From Alistipes sp. (GTDB lineage Bacteria > Bacteroidota > Bacteroidia > Bacteroidales > Rikenellaceae): 64,000 nucleotides of DNA. The notes under the pieces are model-generated. The model had not been told where the DNA came from. It ran no database searches and was given only the letters and a program-made list of their open reading frames with translations. Of the stretch, positions 8,371 through 17,730 are shown piece by piece. The DNA is taken from contig JAGAPT010000006.1 of NCBI GenBank assembly GCA_017623115.1, positions 124,001 to 188,000 on the forward strand. Direction: 5' to 3'. Numbering within the stretch: the first letter of the stretch is position 1; each line of letters opens with the position of its first letter. The translations under genes and the position numbers were made by a program.

Positions 8371-11022
8371 TTAATAGATCTTCAGTATACGAATGGCCGA
8401 GAGCATCGTTTCGCCCTCAATAGCCTTGAAATCAATGGTTAACCCTTGGTTGTCGACCACCTCTACACGGTAGCGGCGCACCATCGGCGTACAGCGTCCC
8501 ACCTCGGCCGCCACATCGAGTGCCGGTGTGGCCATACGGCCGTTGATGAGGATGTCGAAACGACGTGTTGCAGCACGCTCGGTAGCGGCATCTGCCCCCA
8601 GCAGATAGGCGACATCGGCCTTCTGCTCGTCGGTCGTGAGTTCGGCAAAGTGCAACGCCACCTCATAGGCTCCATCGGGCACATCGGCACGGAATGCTTC
8701 GATGCCACGACGCTGGGTCTGATACATCGGGTCGAGACGGGTGTGGTCGATGGCCAGATTCGAGGCCGGTTGTGTGCCTCGCTTGGTCTTCGGTCGCCAC
8801 GGCTCTCCGCCGACATAACCCCAGCTACCCGCTGTATAGGGTTGGTCGGGAATCCAGGCTACCTCGTTGGTCGGGTCGTCGAACAGACGGGTCGACCCCA
8901 TCAGGATGTTCATCTCCGTGAAGGGTGTTCCCTCCTTGAACGACTTCGGTACCAACCGATAGGTGGTGGTTGCTATTTCCCGATAGGGCTTGCCACCCTT
9001 GTCGCGGATGACGGCTTCGATGCGATTCACGCCATCGCAGAAGGGCACATCGACCGTTGCCGTGAAGTTCTCGACAGCAAAGATACCTAATTTTTGGCCA
9101 TTGTGCCACACCTCGACCTGTGGAGCGTTGGTGTAGATCTTCGTCGGCTCGAGGGCGAATCCTGCAGCGGTTTCGACACCCGAACGGAAGGCTCGGTCGG
9201 CCGTGCAGATATGGACTACAGGCTCCTGCAGCAGGGCTGCACGGTAGAAGTGGTAGGTATCCTTCGGACGGCGGTCAAGCGTGCAGAGCCCCTTGCAGTT
9301 GATGTGCGGCAGGGCATCGCCACGCACCTCGGAGTAGAAGTCGTTGAGGTTCCATACCGTCGCACCACTCACGAACTGCCGTTCGCAGATGGCACGCAGG
9401 TAGTGCTCGTGCAACAACATGGCGTAGTCGACCGAGAAGTCGAATCGCTCGGGGCGGAACGAACGAATGCGGATGTCGCAGTCGCCGCCATACTCCGTGA
9501 CGATAAAACTCTTGTCGGGATACTGTGCATGCAACTTGTCTAACTGGCGGTCAAAGCCGGGGAAAGTGCCCTGATACCACCCGTGGTAGATGTTCATGCC
9601 GATGATGTCGGGCAGCGCCAGTATTCCGGCGTTGTCGTAGTGCTTGAGGTTGCTGTGGCAGGGCAGCATCGTGGCACGCGACGGGTCTATCGTGTCGGCG
9701 ACAGCCTCGCAGCGTGCAGCCACCTCATGCACCTGCTTGTAGTAGGTGTTCAAAGCCTCCTCTCCCTCGACGGGAATACGCAACATCACCTCGTTCATGT
9801 AGGCCCAGATGCAGACCGACGGGGAGTTAAACGCTTGGTAAATCATCTCGCGCATCATCTCCTCACAGCAGGCGGCAAAGGCCTCTCCGGGGGTTACGGC
9901 ATTCACGATGGGAATCTCCACCGAGGTGAGAATACCCATGCGGTCGCAGGCCGCCATAACGGCGGGGTCTTGCGGGTAGTGCGAGACACGCAGGAAGTTG
10001 CCGCCCATGCGCTTGATTTGCTCCACGTCACGCAGGTGTCGCTCATCGGAGAGGGCATAACCCAACTCGAAGTAGCATTGATGGCGATTCGTGCCGAGCA
10101 GCTTCACCACCCGATTGTTGAGGATAAAGCCCTCGTTAGGGTCGAAGCGGAAGGTGCGGATACCGAGGGGTGTGGAGAGCTCATCGAGCACCGTACCCTG
10201 AGCATCGTTCAGGGTGGTTACCACACGGTAGAGGTGCGGATGCTCCACATCCCAGCGCATCGGATTGGTTACCGACAGGGTGGTTGTCGCCTCCTGATTC
10301 GTGATGCCGGCCTTGAGTGTTACCGGCTTCTGCTGCTCGGCCACACAACGACCCGCGGGGTCGAAGATGCGGTGACGGAGTTGCAGGCGGGTTGTGCGAT
10401 TGGCACCATTGGTCAGCATCGTGCGAATGGCCACCTCGGCCTTGTCGTCGGTGACGACGGGGGTCGTGAGGTAGACGCCCGTCGAGGCGTAGTGCGTCGT
10501 CGAGATGTGCTGCGGTGCGGTTACAATGAGGTGCACGTCACGATACAACCCTCCGAAGAAGGTGTAGTCGGCCGAGAGGGGCGGAATGTCGGGGTTGTGG
10601 GTATTGTCTACCAGCACCTCCAACCGATTTTCGCCACTCGTTGCCACCTGCGTGATGTCAAAGGCAAAGGCGGTCGAGCCACCCCGATGCTCCCCTAACA
10701 GGTGCCCGTTGAGCCACACCTCGGTGCGGGTATTGGCCCCTTCGAAGTGAAGCGTCAGTTGTTGCCCTTCCCAAGCGGGATCGATGCGGAGGGTGTGGCG
10801 ATACCACGCCGGTCCGCGGTGGAAGCCGGGGGTGTCGTCATCGCAATCCTCGGCATTCCATGTGTGGGGCACGCTGACCGTTGTCCACCCCTCGACGGCT
10901 GTTCGCTCGTTGCCGAGACGGAACTGCCATCCGTCGTTGATGGTGTAGACGGTACGCGCTGCAAGGGGCATCGTCGAGATAATCAGTGCGACCAATAAGG
11001 CGTATAAGGTACGTCGATTCAT
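8371..11022 (-). CDS. GH2 family glycosidase (beta-galactosidase or beta-glucuronidase type) with malectin-like domain
   Basis: A periplasmic glycosidase of 883 residues with a signal peptide (cleavage near AAR, residue 22). Residues about 25-170 form the GH2 sugar-binding domain, about 180-290 the immunoglobulin-like domain and about 295-580 the TIM barrel. The catalytic acid/base is probably Glu411 (AYMNEV) and the nucleophile Glu510 (FIVTEYGGD). A DUF4982-like domain follows (about 600-690), and the C-terminal 150 residues look malectin-like. The family is clear; galactose or glucuronate specificity cannot be separated by eye. The acid/base context is NEV rather than the more common NEP or NES. 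The upstream gap to the BACON lipoprotein gene is 104 bp and holds a strong hairpin. Confidence 0.85.
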   Translation of the reverse strand: MNRRTLYALLVALIISTMPLAARTVYTINDGWQFRLGNERTAVEGWTTVSVPHTWNAEDCDDDTPGFHRGPAWYRHTLRIDPAWEGQQLTLHFEGANTRTEVWLNGHLLGEHRGGSTAFAFDITQVATSGENRLEVLVDNTHNPDIPPLSADYTFFGGLYRDVHLIVTAPQHISTTHYASTGVYLTTPVVTDDKAEVAIRTMLTNGANRTTRLQLRHRIFDPAGRCVAEQQKPVTLKAGITNQEATTTLSVTNPMRWDVEHPHLYRVVTTLNDAQGTVLDELSTPLGIRTFRFDPNEGFILNNRVVKLLGTNRHQCYFELGYALSDERHLRDVEQIKRMGGNFLRVSHYPQDPAVMAACDRMGILTSVEIPIVNAVTPGEAFAACCEEMMREMIYQAFNSPSVCIWAYMNEVMLRIPVEGEEALNTYYKQVHEVAARCEAVADTIDPSRATMLPCHSNLKHYDNAGILALPDIIGMNIYHGWYQGTFPGFDRQLDKLHAQYPDKSFIVTEYGGDCDIRIRSFRPERFDFSVDYAMLLHEHYLRAICERQFVSGATVWNLNDFYSEVRGDALPHINCKGLCTLDRRPKDTYHFYRAALLQEPVVHICTADRAFRSGVETAAGFALEPTKIYTNAPQVEVWHNGQKLGIFAVENFTATVDVPFCDGVNRIEAVIRDKGGKPYREIATTTYRLVPKSFKEGTPFTEMNILMGSTRLFDDPTNEVAWIPDQPYTAGSWGYVGGEPWRPKTKRGTQPASNLAIDHTRLDPMYQTQRRGIEAFRADVPDGAYEVALHFAELTTDEQKADVAYLLGADAATERAATRRFDILINGRMATPALDVAAEVGRCTPMVRRYRVEVVDNQGLTIDFKAIEGETMLSAIRILKIY

Positions 11023-11078
11023 GGTGTTTGTTTGGACAGGTGTTGTCGGGCAACACCCGATGTGGTTGTTTCATCCCG

Positions 11079-11112
11079 CCCTCGCCGCACGACCGAGGCC
11101 GTGCAGCGAGGG
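11079..11112 (-). other. Intercistronic stem-loop in PUL operon
   Basis: A 7-bp outer stem (CCCTCGC/GCGAGGG) and a 5-bp inner stem (GCACG/CGTGC) are separated by a single mismatch. There is no T-tract on the minus strand, so it is more likely an mRNA-stabilising or processing hairpin, or a partial terminator, between the binding-protein genes and the enzyme genes. Confidence 0.5.
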
Positions 11113-11126
11113 GGATGCTGTTTTGC

Positions 11127-12965
11127 TTACTTCTTTACTACGCGCATACCGCGAGCGAGGCGACTACCGGTCTTGGATCCCTGCAAGCCGTTGTTGTAGC
11201 TACCGAAGCGTACATAGAATGCCTGTGTGCCATCCGATTTTTCGTTGATACTCCAGTAGCCCTCACCATTCCCCGTTACCTTCGAACCGGTAATGGTCGG
11301 GTCATCAGCTGCGGCACATACGGGATCTGCACCTGCGTCGGCAAAGATCTTCTCGACAGCATCGCGCTGTGCCAACTCTTCAGCGGGTAAAGTTTCGATG
11401 GCAGCTTTGGTGTTATGGTTGCCGTTGTAGTAGTCGTAGAAGAGGGTCAACTCGTTACGGGTCGGGATATACCAGCCCTCGCCGAGAGACTGAGCCCAAG
11501 TCAGAATCGTACAAGTCGATGCTTGTGCGTGAGCCATAATGATAGCCGCTATCTCACTACCCTCGTCACCATTGGTCGGCGTGCCGAAGTGGAAGGTGTT
11601 GTCACCCCAGGCAATCTTCTCGCGCTTCATCGAAACAATCTTGGCGCGTGTGCCGTCGGTCGGATCGACCCATACGACGATACCGCCCTTCGACTTATCC
11701 GTGTCGGGTACTACCTCGCCCAGTTTCCACGGCTCGACCGTAATCTTCTTTGCCTGCGAGATGGTAACGGTAGCCGTTGCCGTGTTCTCGCCTGCACCTA
11801 CCGTAATGGTAGCCGTCGTCGAACGAATGGCGTCGGTCTCGTTGGCCGACGATGCGGTGAAGGTTACTACACCATCCGCTACAGCGTAGCCTACCCACGA
11901 CGGATCGGCAATCACCACAGCGATGGTCGAGAGGTCCTTGTTCGAGGTGACGGTGGTCGCACCTGCACTGCCGGCCTCCGCCTCCAGGGCGATGCTCTGC
12001 GTGCTGAGTTTGATGGTCGTAGGCTCCTCGGGAACCTTGAAGTCACCGACATGGAACATACAACGCACGAAACGGCTCGTGCCGGTCTTGCTGCCGGCAT
12101 CCTCGGCCCACTTACCGAAGCGGATATAGAGAGCTTTTGTGCCATCCTCGTTCTCGGTCGAACTCCAATACGACTCACCATTACCGGTGGCTGCAGCCTT
12201 GTTGATAATCGTACCACCCAGGTCGGTCAAGAGCTTATCGAAGGCGGCGCGTGCCTGCTTCTCACGGTCGGAGATAGCATCGGGAACAGCGTTCGTGAAG
12301 CCATCCTCGCCATAACCAACACCATTGTAGGCGGCAAAGAGTTCATGCAACTCGCGAACGGCCGGCAGATACCAACCCTCGCCCAAAGATTTGCAATAGC
12401 CGGCAGCCTCCTCGGCCGTATGCTCCTCGAAGAGTGCCGTGTTGGCCTTACCGTCGATGAGCGACGTAGCCTCGTGGTACTTCGGCGAGAGCTCGAAGGC
12501 TTTACCCTCCAGACGTTGCAGTGAGATAGCCTTACCGACGGTCGGGTTCTCGGGATCAACCCAGAAAATCATACCCAGACCATCCTCGGTCTGCTGACCC
12601 ACCACAAGGCCGTTGTCGGGAACCTCCAAGCACTGCTGGGTGACGGTTACCTCCTCCATGAAGTCGCCGGCACGCAGGATAACCTCCGTCGAGCGATTCT
12701 CCTCGCCCGCATTCTCACTCAAGGTCGTGAAGATGGCGTGGCGGGTGTTAACCTCCACCGAAAGCCACTCACAATTGTATTCGGCCGTCACGACCGGCTC
12801 GGTCGTGGCAATCGGAGCCGTATAGCTCGACCCCTCGGCGCGCGGAAGCAGCACTTCATTGTCCGAGTAGCTGAACTCGGGCATGATGCGCACCTCTTCG
12901 TCGCTTACACAGCTGCCCAACATCGCTGCGACGAGGGCCAGCATGCAGAAAAATATCTTTTTCAT
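11127..12965 (-). CDS. Surface lipoprotein with duplicated BACON + DUF1566-like unit
   Basis: A 612-residue lipoprotein in the SusE/F position directly after SusD, so a surface glycan-binding role is likely. I chose the ATG at 12965 because MKKIFFCMLALVAAMLGSC gives a clean lipobox; the longer frame lacks a signal. It is built twice: a BACON-like domain (about 28-115), a DUF1566/FISUMP-like domain (about 130-305, with GEGWYLP), a second BACON-like domain (about 315-410) and a second DUF1566-like domain (about 425-612, with GEGWYIP). Both DUF1566 copies end in a GSKTG..R.(V/A)R motif. BACON domains are known mainly as carbohydrate-associated or spacer modules; binding here is inferred from position. 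Confidence 0.75.
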   Translation of the reverse strand: MKKIFFCMLALVAAMLGSCVSDEEVRIMPEFSYSDNEVLLPRAEGSSYTAPIATTEPVVTAEYNCEWLSVEVNTRHAIFTTLSENAGEENRSTEVILRAGDFMEEVTVTQQCLEVPDNGLVVGQQTEDGLGMIFWVDPENPTVGKAISLQRLEGKAFELSPKYHEATSLIDGKANTALFEEHTAEEAAGYCKSLGEGWYLPAVRELHELFAAYNGVGYGEDGFTNAVPDAISDREKQARAAFDKLLTDLGGTIINKAAATGNGESYWSSTENEDGTKALYIRFGKWAEDAGSKTGTSRFVRCMFHVGDFKVPEEPTTIKLSTQSIALEAEAGSAGATTVTSNKDLSTIAVVIADPSWVGYAVADGVVTFTASSANETDAIRSTTATITVGAGENTATATVTISQAKKITVEPWKLGEVVPDTDKSKGGIVVWVDPTDGTRAKIVSMKREKIAWGDNTFHFGTPTNGDEGSEIAAIIMAHAQASTCTILTWAQSLGEGWYIPTRNELTLFYDYYNGNHNTKAAIETLPAEELAQRDAVEKIFADAGADPVCAAADDPTITGSKVTGNGEGYWSINEKSDGTQAFYVRFGSYNNGLQGSKTGSRLARGMRVVKK

Positions 12966-12997
12966 TTTGTTTGCGTTTTTTAGTGTGATACGGTGGA

Positions 12998-14635
12998 TTA
13001 CAACCATGCATCATGTTGCGGGAAATTCTCCGCACCCATCAGGTCAATCTGCGCTTGCGGGATGGGCCATACCTCATGCTTACCCTCGATGAAGAGTTCA
13101 CGAGGATGCGCATAATCTGCATTGAGATAGGGATCATCTGCCTTCGTGTCACCGCCATGCAGTTTAACACGCTCGGCCAAGATACCGCGACGCTTCAGCA
13201 GCGGCCAGCGAACACCCTCGAAGTAGCACTCACGAGCGTACTCGTTGAGCAGCTCATCCATGGTCAACGGCTCGATGCGCTTGGCATTACCGGCACGCTC
13301 CCAGGTCATGTTGTAGAGCTCGAGTGCACGGGTGCTGCCCTCACCATCACGCTCCATGTAGGCCTCGGCGCACATCAGCACCGTCTCGCCCAAGCGATAA
13401 ATCGGCAGATCCTTGTAGCTCGTTTTCAGGTCGGGCTGTCCGGCATTGCTCCAGCAGTCGTAGAATTTGAGCGTCATCGGGTGCAGGTTGGTCATGTATT
13501 CAGCCTTGCCCTTCGATTGTGTCATATCATACACCTGGCCGTAGTTGGCATGACCGGTCTTGTTGATAATCCACTCCGTGCGCATCAACTTCGTGTAGCG
13601 CGAGTCCTTCTTCTGATCGAACATCTTCATCAGGTAGCTGTTCGGGTAGCAGCGTCCCCAACCATAACCACCATACTCGGCACTCATCTCGAAATAGGCT
13701 CCCAACCCATGATAGGCAGCCAATGTAACGAGCTGGTAGCGATGTGCAATCGGCGGCGTGGAAGTGTTACCGCCACCTCCCGGATTAAGCGAGAATTGAT
13801 AGGTCCAGAGGAACTCCTTCGAGCGGAGGTCGGCACTCTTCAGGAAGGCATCCTCGGGTTTGTCCTCCAATTTGTGGAAGGCGGTGGCTCCAATCACCTC
13901 CTCGCAGAGCGTGATGGCCGTATCCCAATCCTTGTCCCACATAGCCACCTGGGCGCGTACATGCATTGCCGTACCCTTCGTGACGCGACCATGCTCCGTG
14001 CCGGCAGCACCCTCGGGCTGTGCCCAATCCAGAGCCTCAACGGCATCGTCGAGGTCGCCACGAATCACCGTGAAGATATCCTCGGTCGAAGCGGGAACAA
14101 ACTCGCGTTGCAGGTTGTCGGTCGTCGTCGCCTCCACATTGAGGTAAAGACGCTCGAAACGCTTCCACAACTCAAAATAGGAACGACCACGGAAGAACTT
14201 CGCCTCGCCCCATGCACGTAGCGTCGTGGGATCGGTGAGATCCATCTTTTCGGCGGCAGCAATCACCTCATTGGCCTTACCAATCACATTGTAGTAGTGG
14301 GTCCAGAAGCTATTGAAGATACCCTGCGAGGGGTTATACGTTAGACGTGCCATGGCGGCATTCGTACCGGAACGGAAGACCAAGAGGTCGGTACAATAGT
14401 CAAACATCTGTACGGCATAGATATCCGCACCCTCGCTGGGGTTTTCGGCAATCTTACGATCCATATCATACAGACCAACTACGGCTCGCGACAGACCCTC
14501 GGGGGTCTCGTAGAGCCACGAGTTGGTGATGGAGGTTTTCGACTCCAACTCGAGCAGGTCGCTGCACGACGTAGTCATGGTGCCCATCAACACCAGAGCC
14601 AATATGCTATATATTACTTTTTTCATGGTAGTCAT
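12998..14635 (-). CDS. SusD/RagB-family glycan-binding lipoprotein
   Basis: Surface lipoprotein that caps the partner SusC channel and presents oligosaccharide. The 545-residue protein has a lipoprotein signal (lipobox ending TTSC, Cys24), then the all-alpha TPR-like SusD fold. Family features include the N-terminal LELESKTSITNSWLY segment and the C-terminal RDLFIEGKHEVWPIP-like end (here RELFIEGKHEVWPIPQ), which is typical of SusD proteins. The start could be the ATG at 14635 or three codons later (MKKVIYS). It lies 3 bp after the SusC stop, as expected for translational coupling. The ligand is unknown; the neighbouring GH88 and uronate genes suggest a uronate-containing glycan. Confidence 0.92.
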   Translation of the reverse strand: MTTMKKVIYSILALVLMGTMTTSCSDLLELESKTSITNSWLYETPEGLSRAVVGLYDMDRKIAENPSEGADIYAVQMFDYCTDLLVFRSGTNAAMARLTYNPSQGIFNSFWTHYYNVIGKANEVIAAAEKMDLTDPTTLRAWGEAKFFRGRSYFELWKRFERLYLNVEATTTDNLQREFVPASTEDIFTVIRGDLDDAVEALDWAQPEGAAGTEHGRVTKGTAMHVRAQVAMWDKDWDTAITLCEEVIGATAFHKLEDKPEDAFLKSADLRSKEFLWTYQFSLNPGGGGNTSTPPIAHRYQLVTLAAYHGLGAYFEMSAEYGGYGWGRCYPNSYLMKMFDQKKDSRYTKLMRTEWIINKTGHANYGQVYDMTQSKGKAEYMTNLHPMTLKFYDCWSNAGQPDLKTSYKDLPIYRLGETVLMCAEAYMERDGEGSTRALELYNMTWERAGNAKRIEPLTMDELLNEYARECYFEGVRWPLLKRRGILAERVKLHGGDTKADDPYLNADYAHPRELFIEGKHEVWPIPQAQIDLMGAENFPQHDAWL

Positions 14636-14638
14636 CGT

Positions 14639-17600
14639 TTAGAAGGTAAGGTTAGCACCGAAGACAAAGGTTTGCGGCTCGGGATAAGCACCGGGCGAAA
14701 GCTCGGGGCTGTACGAAAGCAACTCTGTGAAGGTCAACAGGTTCGTGGCCGTAGCATAGACACGCAGCTTGCTCATGCCGAGTTTGTTGATCCACTGCTT
14801 CGGGAAGTTGTAACCCAACTGCAAGGTGCGCAGACGGATGTACGACTTGTCCTGAATGGCAATGGCCGATTGATAGGTGGCATTCGTGCCAAACGACGGA
14901 CGCGGGAAGTCGTTTGTCGGGTTGTAGGGGGTCCAGTAGTCCACCTTTACACCATTGTTCTTACCCTGCAACGAACCACCGCTGTTCGATTCGTAGAGAT
15001 AGCTGTTCTTCAAGCAGCCACCCGATACGGCATACCAATCCATGTAGAAGTCGAAGCCCTTCCAACGCAGGGTTGTCGAAATCGACATCGTGAAATCGGG
15101 ATCTTTCTGGATGGGCACACGGTCGTCGGCATTGATTTTGCCGTCGCCGTTCATGTCAATCACCTTCACCATACCCGGCTTCGGCGGGTTGGTGTACTCC
15201 ATTGGAGCATCGGCTACACCGTCACCATCCGAGTCGAAGGTCGGCAACAACGTGTAGGTTACATTGCCATAGGGGTCTTTCGTGATGTCGAAATCCTCGT
15301 ACTGGAAGATGCCGGCAATCTTGTAGTCGTAGTAGACGTTGATGGGCTGACCGATGAACCAGCTGTTACCGGGCTGGCTGGCCGGACGACCGAACTCGTC
15401 AACCTGATCGTCAATCTTGACAATCTCGTTGCGGAAGAGGCTCAGGTTGGTCGATACGCTCCACGAGAAATCCTTCTTGCGGATAATTTCACCCGTCAAA
15501 CCAACATCGATACCCCAGCTCTTTGTCTCACCCAGGTTGTCAAGCATCGACGAGTAACCAAGGGCCGAGTTGATACCACGCGATACGAGCAGGTCGGTCG
15601 TGTTGGTGCGGTAGTATTCGATGGTACCCGACAGGCGGTTGTTCCAGAAACCGAAGTCGATACCCGTATTCAGCGTAGCCGAACGCTCCCACTTCAAATT
15701 GGGGTTCGAGAGGTCGGATGCAGGCAGATAACCCATAATATAGGTGTCGCCAAACTCATAAGCACGCTTATCCGACAGACCGAGCGTCTCATAGTTGCCG
15801 ATACCGTTCTGGTTACCGACGATACCATAGCTGACACGCAGTTTGAGGTTGTCAATCCAACTCACATCCTTCAAGAAAGACTCCTGATTGATGCGCCATG
15901 CGAAGGCTGCCGAGGGGAAGGTACCCCATTTATTGTTCTTACCGAAGCGCGATGAACCATCGACACGGATAGCCAGGTTCAACAGGTAGCGATCCATGAG
16001 CGAATATTGTGCACGCCCCATGAACGAAACGAGGTTGTTCTCGCTCCACGAGCGGGTCGGAGTACCGGAGAACTCACCATTGGCGATGAAGTCGGGACCC
16101 ATGTCTACCGGCAGATTCATCGTTGCATAACCGAGCGAACGCGAACCGTTGTGGTCGATCGACTGTACGGCCGTCAGGTTGAGTTTGTGGTTCTCGTTCT
16201 TAATGGGCAACTGATAGGTCAGGATGTGCTCGATAAGCCAGTTTTTCGTGCGAGAATCGGTGATAGAGGCCGTTGCACCCCCCCCCGGATAGTCGGCATC
16301 CTTAGCCTGCTTGTCCTCTTCAAAACGCTGATACATAGACAGATTCAAGCGATAGTTGAAACCTTTGAAAGGCTTTACGTCGAAGAAGATATTCAGACGA
16401 TACGAGTCACGGCCAATCGTGCGCTCGAAGTGCTGAGCGCGATAGAGCGGATTCACCTGACCGCTCGAGTTGATATACTCGGAGTATGAACCATCGGGAT
16501 TGTAAACCGTGCTCAGTGGCGACATCGTGATAAATGAGTTGAAGTTGCCATCCTCGCGGTCTTGCGCCGTGATGGCATACGAGGCATTGACACCCACCGA
16601 AAGCCACTTCGTAGCCTTGAGGTCAGCGTTGATGCGGAAGTTGCCACGCTGGTAGCCCGAACCGGTAACCACCATACCCTGCTGGTCGAAGAAACCGGCC
16701 GAGGCCGAAACTTTGGCCCACTCGTTACCACCACGCAACGAGATGTCGTGGTTGTGGTAGATGGCGTTGCGGAACATCATATCCTCCCAATCTACCGAGC
16801 GACCCTCCATCCAGGCCTGCTCCATCATCTCATCGGCAAAGACATCCGATACGGGCATCTCACGAGCATCGATCAAACCGGCATCGGCAGCCAATGCCTC
16901 ACGACGCAGGTTGAAGTACTCGACATCCGAGTAGAAGTCGAAGTTGCGCCACAGTTTCTGTACGCCGACATAGCCGTTGTATGAAACCTCGGTTTTGCCT
17001 TCGCGGCCACGTTTGGTCGTCACGAGAATCACACCATTGCTGGCACGAGCACCATAGATAGACTGTGAGGCGGCATCCTTCAGAATTTCGATCGACTCGA
17101 TATCCTCGGCACTCAGGGTGCTGAACTCCGTGGCATTCGAGGGCGAACCGTCGATGACATAAAGGGGTGCATTGTCGGCATTAATCGAGCGGTTACCACG
17201 AATCGTAATATCGGGAACCGAACCCGGGCGACCCGACGAGGTGGTTACCTGCACACCGGCAGCACGACCACGCAACATGTCGGCGACGTTACCGGCCGGG
17301 AAGGTCTTCAGCTCCTCGGCCTTCACCGTGGTTACCGAGGTGGCCACATCACTCTTGCGCTGGTAACCGTAACCGACAACCACCAGCTCCTCGACCGCTA
17401 CGGCATCCTCTTCGAGCGTAACGTCAATGGCCGTGCGTGTGCCGACCTGAACACGCTGCTCCTTATATCCAATATAGGTAAAGACCAGCGTTTGATTGGG
17501 TGCAGCCGAGAGGTTGTAACGACCATTTACGTCGGTCGTAGCACCACTCGTTGTACCATCCACAATCACCGTTACACCCGGTAACGGTCCATTGGCATCT

Positions 17601-17701
17601 TTGACGACGCCACTCACTCGATTCGACTGCGCGTAGAGCCCCGTTGTCAGCAACAGAGCCGCTACGAGAGCAGCAAATCGCAGATTGAACAATTGTTTCA
17701 T
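14639..17701 (-). CDS. SusC/RagA-family TonB-dependent outer-membrane importer
   Basis: Outer-membrane beta-barrel that imports oligosaccharide using TonB energy together with the adjacent SusD. The 1020-residue protein has a signal peptide (to about residue 24), a carboxypeptidase-regulatory-like domain (about 28-105, GVVKDANGPLPGVTV), the EELVVVGYGYQRKSDVATSV segment, a plug domain (about 115-235, ending in NGVILVTTKRG) and a barrel ending in a terminal aromatic (ANLTF). It follows the GH88 fusion by 29 bp. There is no extra N-terminal signalling domain, so regulation is probably by the HTCS rather than by an anti-sigma system. The coding strand contains a run of nine G at 16278-16286, with the frame intact. 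Confidence 0.93.
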   Translation of the reverse strand: MKQLFNLRFAALVAALLLTTGLYAQSNRVSGVVKDANGPLPGVTVIVDGTTSGATTDVNGRYNLSAAPNQTLVFTYIGYKEQRVQVGTRTAIDVTLEEDAVAVEELVVVGYGYQRKSDVATSVTTVKAEELKTFPAGNVADMLRGRAAGVQVTTSSGRPGSVPDITIRGNRSINADNAPLYVIDGSPSNATEFSTLSAEDIESIEILKDAASQSIYGARASNGVILVTTKRGREGKTEVSYNGYVGVQKLWRNFDFYSDVEYFNLRREALAADAGLIDAREMPVSDVFADEMMEQAWMEGRSVDWEDMMFRNAIYHNHDISLRGGNEWAKVSASAGFFDQQGMVVTGSGYQRGNFRINADLKATKWLSVGVNASYAITAQDREDGNFNSFITMSPLSTVYNPDGSYSEYINSSGQVNPLYRAQHFERTIGRDSYRLNIFFDVKPFKGFNYRLNLSMYQRFEEDKQAKDADYPGGGATASITDSRTKNWLIEHILTYQLPIKNENHKLNLTAVQSIDHNGSRSLGYATMNLPVDMGPDFIANGEFSGTPTRSWSENNLVSFMGRAQYSLMDRYLLNLAIRVDGSSRFGKNNKWGTFPSAAFAWRINQESFLKDVSWIDNLKLRVSYGIVGNQNGIGNYETLGLSDKRAYEFGDTYIMGYLPASDLSNPNLKWERSATLNTGIDFGFWNNRLSGTIEYYRTNTTDLLVSRGINSALGYSSMLDNLGETKSWGIDVGLTGEIIRKKDFSWSVSTNLSLFRNEIVKIDDQVDEFGRPASQPGNSWFIGQPINVYYDYKIAGIFQYEDFDITKDPYGNVTYTLLPTFDSDGDGVADAPMEYTNPPKPGMVKVIDMNGDGKINADDRVPIQKDPDFTMSISTTLRWKGFDFYMDWYAVSGGCLKNSYLYESNSGGSLQGKNNGVKVDYWTPYNPTNDFPRPSFGTNATYQSAIAIQDKSYIRLRTLQLGYNFPKQWINKLGMSKLRVYATATNLLTFTELLSYSPELSPGAYPEPQTFVFGANLTF

Positions 17702-17730
17702 AATAGCAAGTTTTTTGGTTGGTATAATAG

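Noticed and set aside
13013..15955. Two frames of 402 and 427 codons antisense to SusD and SusC
   Set aside because: Sense genes are certain family members; the frames are by-products of codon use.
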